Positions 62,836 through 64,000 of a DNA stretch of 64,000 nt are shown piece by piece. A model generated the notes under the pieces. The model searched no databases, was not told the origin of the DNA, and was given only the letters and a program-made list of their open reading frames with translations. Within the stretch, counting starts at the first letter, position 1. The number at the start of each line of letters is the position of its first letter. The stretch is taken from positions 372,001 through 436,000 of the forward strand of contig CANMPL010000001.1 of assembly GCA_947499715.1 (NCBI GenBank), in the 5' to 3' direction. Position numbers and translations under genes: made by a program. Source of the stretch: an uncultured Paracoccaceae bacterium. Its GTDB lineage: Bacteria; Pseudomonadota; Alphaproteobacteria; Rhodobacterales; Rhodobacteraceae.

Positions 62836-63740
62836 TGGTTGATATCTGTCTGGTTGGTATTGGCAAGATCGCGCAGGATCAGCATGTGCCCGCGCTGAGC
62901 GCGAGCGAGGACTGGACACTTGTCGCGACTGTCAGCCGCGCGGGGTCTGTTGATGGCGTGCCAGCATTTACCGACTTTGATGCGTTTCTGGCGGGCAGTG
63001 ATTGCCCGGTGATTTCCCTGTGCCTGCCACCGGTGCCGCGTTTTGATTACGCCGCCAAGGCGATTGCCGCGGGGCGGCACGTGATGCTGGAAAAGCCGCC
63101 CGGTGCCACTTTGGCAGAGGTCCATGCCTTGCAGGCGATGGCCGACAAGGCGGGCGTGGTTCTGTTTGCCTCGTGGCACAGCCGGATGGCGGCGGGCGTG
63201 GCCGGGGCCAAGGCGTTTCTGGCGGATAAGACGATTGAGAGCCTGCACATCACCTGGCGCGAGGATGTGCGCAAATGGCACCCCGGACAGGAATGGGTGT
63301 TCGAGCCGGGCGGCATGGGTGTCTTTGACCCTGGCATCAATGCGCTGTCGATCCTGACTGAGATTCTGCCTGGGCCGGTGTTTTTGCGCGAAGCGACGTT
63401 GGATTTTCCCGAAAATCGTGACACGCCGATTGCGGCGGATCTGACCTTTTCCGGCGGGGTGACGGCTGATTTCGACTGGCGCCAGACCGGCCCGCAAACC
63501 TGGGGTATGAAGGCTGTCACCGATGCAGGGGTGATGGAATTGGCGGATGGTGGTGCCACGCTTTTGTTGGATGGTGTGCGGCAAGACGTCGGGCCGAACC
63601 GGGAGTATCCCGCCCTTTATGACCGCATGGCGGCACTGGTGCAGCAAGGCGTATCAGACGTGGATCTGTCGCCGATGGTGCATGTCGCGGATGCCTTGAC
63701 CCTCGGCCGACGCAATACCGTCGCCGCGTTTGAATTCTAG
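62835..63740 (+). CDS. Gfo/Idh/MocA oxidoreductase, galactose/arabinose 1-dehydrogenase-like
   Basis: 301 residues. The Rossmann start is VDICLVGIGKIAQDQHVPAL, and the EKP motif (HVMLEKPPGATLAEV) is in place; SWHSRMAAGVAGAK and WVFEPGGMGVFDPGINALS are found in D-galactose/L-arabinose 1-dehydrogenases. It would oxidise the aldose to the lactone upstream of the dehydratase. Coupled by a one-base stop/start overlap. A lactonase and transporter are not visible. Confidence 0.85.
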   Translation: MVDICLVGIGKIAQDQHVPALSASEDWTLVATVSRAGSVDGVPAFTDFDAFLAGSDCPVISLCLPPVPRFDYAAKAIAAGRHVMLEKPPGATLAEVHALQAMADKAGVVLFASWHSRMAAGVAGAKAFLADKTIESLHITWREDVRKWHPGQEWVFEPGGMGVFDPGINALSILTEILPGPVFLREATLDFPENRDTPIAADLTFSGGVTADFDWRQTGPQTWGMKAVTDAGVMELADGGATLLLDGVRQDVGPNREYPALYDRMAALVQQGVSDVDLSPMVHVADALTLGRRNTVAAFEF

Positions 63741-63798
63741 GAAATGGGCGCGCAAAGCGCGCACGTGATATTTTGTGTCGCCATCCGGCGCCACGGTC

Positions 63799-63850
63799 GG
63801 GGGCTGTCTGCCCCCGCACCCCCGAGGATATTTCCGGCCAAAAGAAGTTT
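63799..63850 (+). repeat. Dispersed hairpin repeat, copy 5 (diverged)
   Basis: GGGGGC-TGTCT-GCCCCC, then GCACCCCCGAGGA and TATTTCCGGCCAAAAGAA: two substitutions in the core. 59 bp after the sugar dehydrogenase stop, same orientation as the gene. Confidence 0.82.
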
Positions 63851-63931
63851 TCACGCCGCCTAAAATTTACCATTTGATAAAAAATGAAGTTGTGGCAGGC
63901 TGTGACAGATGATTTTTCTGACGGAGTGCCC

Positions 63932-64000
63932 ATGACTGATGTGATGACCCCCGGTTTGGCCGTTGGCCGATTGCCCGCAGAAGTGCTGGCCGAGAACTTT
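63932..64000 (+). CDS. Start of a gene cut by the right edge, possibly an NAD(P)-dependent oxidoreductase (PreT-like)
   Basis: GGAG precedes the ATG by 7 bases. The 23 visible residues begin MTDVMTPGLAVGRLPAEVLA, which resembles the N-terminus of roseobacter dihydropyrimidine-dehydrogenase subunit A/PreT proteins. Too short to be sure. Confidence 0.4.
   Translation, partial: MTDVMTPGLAVGRLPAEVLAENF

Noticed and set aside
1-64000. CRISPR array, prophage, insertion sequence or integron
   Set aside because: No regularly spaced direct repeats of the right size, no transposase or integrase, no phage structural gene; the 11-bp arrays have no spacers.

Overview
The window comes from an alphaproteobacterium of the Rhodobacterales (Roseobacter group). 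The grounds are the RegB/Sco/RegA redox-control cluster beside ahcY, the addBA-murU-amgK-tsaE block, the hemD/mitofilin-like/hemY block, petP-petR, a NavMs-type sodium channel, and a dispersed GC-rich hairpin repeat with the core TATTTTTGGCCAAAAGAA. The DNA is GC-rich and densely coded, with many 4-bp and 8-bp start/stop overlaps. I see no rRNA operon, prophage, insertion sequence, plasmid origin or CRISPR array. All identifications are from reading the sequence; no database search was run.

Layout. 1-7.3 kb (minus): addA (cut by the left edge), addB, murU, amgK and tsaE form one overlapping operon for double-strand-break repair, cell-wall sugar recycling and tRNA t6A synthesis. 7.3-12.6 kb: a kinase-less PAS protein, regB, a divergent sco/senC-regA pair and a LysR regulator. 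12.6-17.2 kb: small genes, an HD phosphohydrolase, ahcY, an extensin-like secreted protein, and DUF2853 and DUF1761 proteins flanking a strong terminator. 17.2-23.3 kb: tsaD-gpsA-EVE (minus) divergent from hemD, a mitofilin-like gene and hemY, then tRNA-Thr(CGU). 23.6-29 kb: a GST, pobA facing kynU, tRNA-Leu(CAG), an NDUFA9-like gene and uppP. 29-36.4 kb: a glutamate synthase operon in which a secreted hypothetical protein and a GFA protein lie between gltD and gltB. 36.6-50.2 kb (mostly plus): a Hint protein, mtgA, GST, queG, a PQQ-type sugar dehydrogenase, an App1 phosphatase, a DMT exporter, two tiny genes, ilvE (minus), petP-petR, then acuC-xseB-ispA-dxs, which links DNA repair with isoprenoid precursor synthesis.

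50.2-64 kb is more accessory: an AT-richer immunity-like gene and a GST between dxs and a voltage-gated sodium channel gene; an AIG1-like membrane protein overlapping an SDR gene tail to tail; a methyltransferase; a CaiD-like hydratase, acyl-CoA ligase and acyl-CoA dehydrogenase set; a sterol-desaturase-like hydroxylase with a class II aldolase; and divergently an L-arabinonate-type dehydratase with a Gfo/Idh/MocA sugar dehydrogenase. The right edge cuts a gene just after its start.

The most notable non-coding signals are five copies of the hairpin/TATTTTTGGCCAAAAGAA repeat, one of which supplies the start codon of queG, and an 11-bp tandem repeat (unit close to CCATGCACAAC) present at two loci 25 kb apart, downstream of gltD and inside the acyl-CoA ligase gene.
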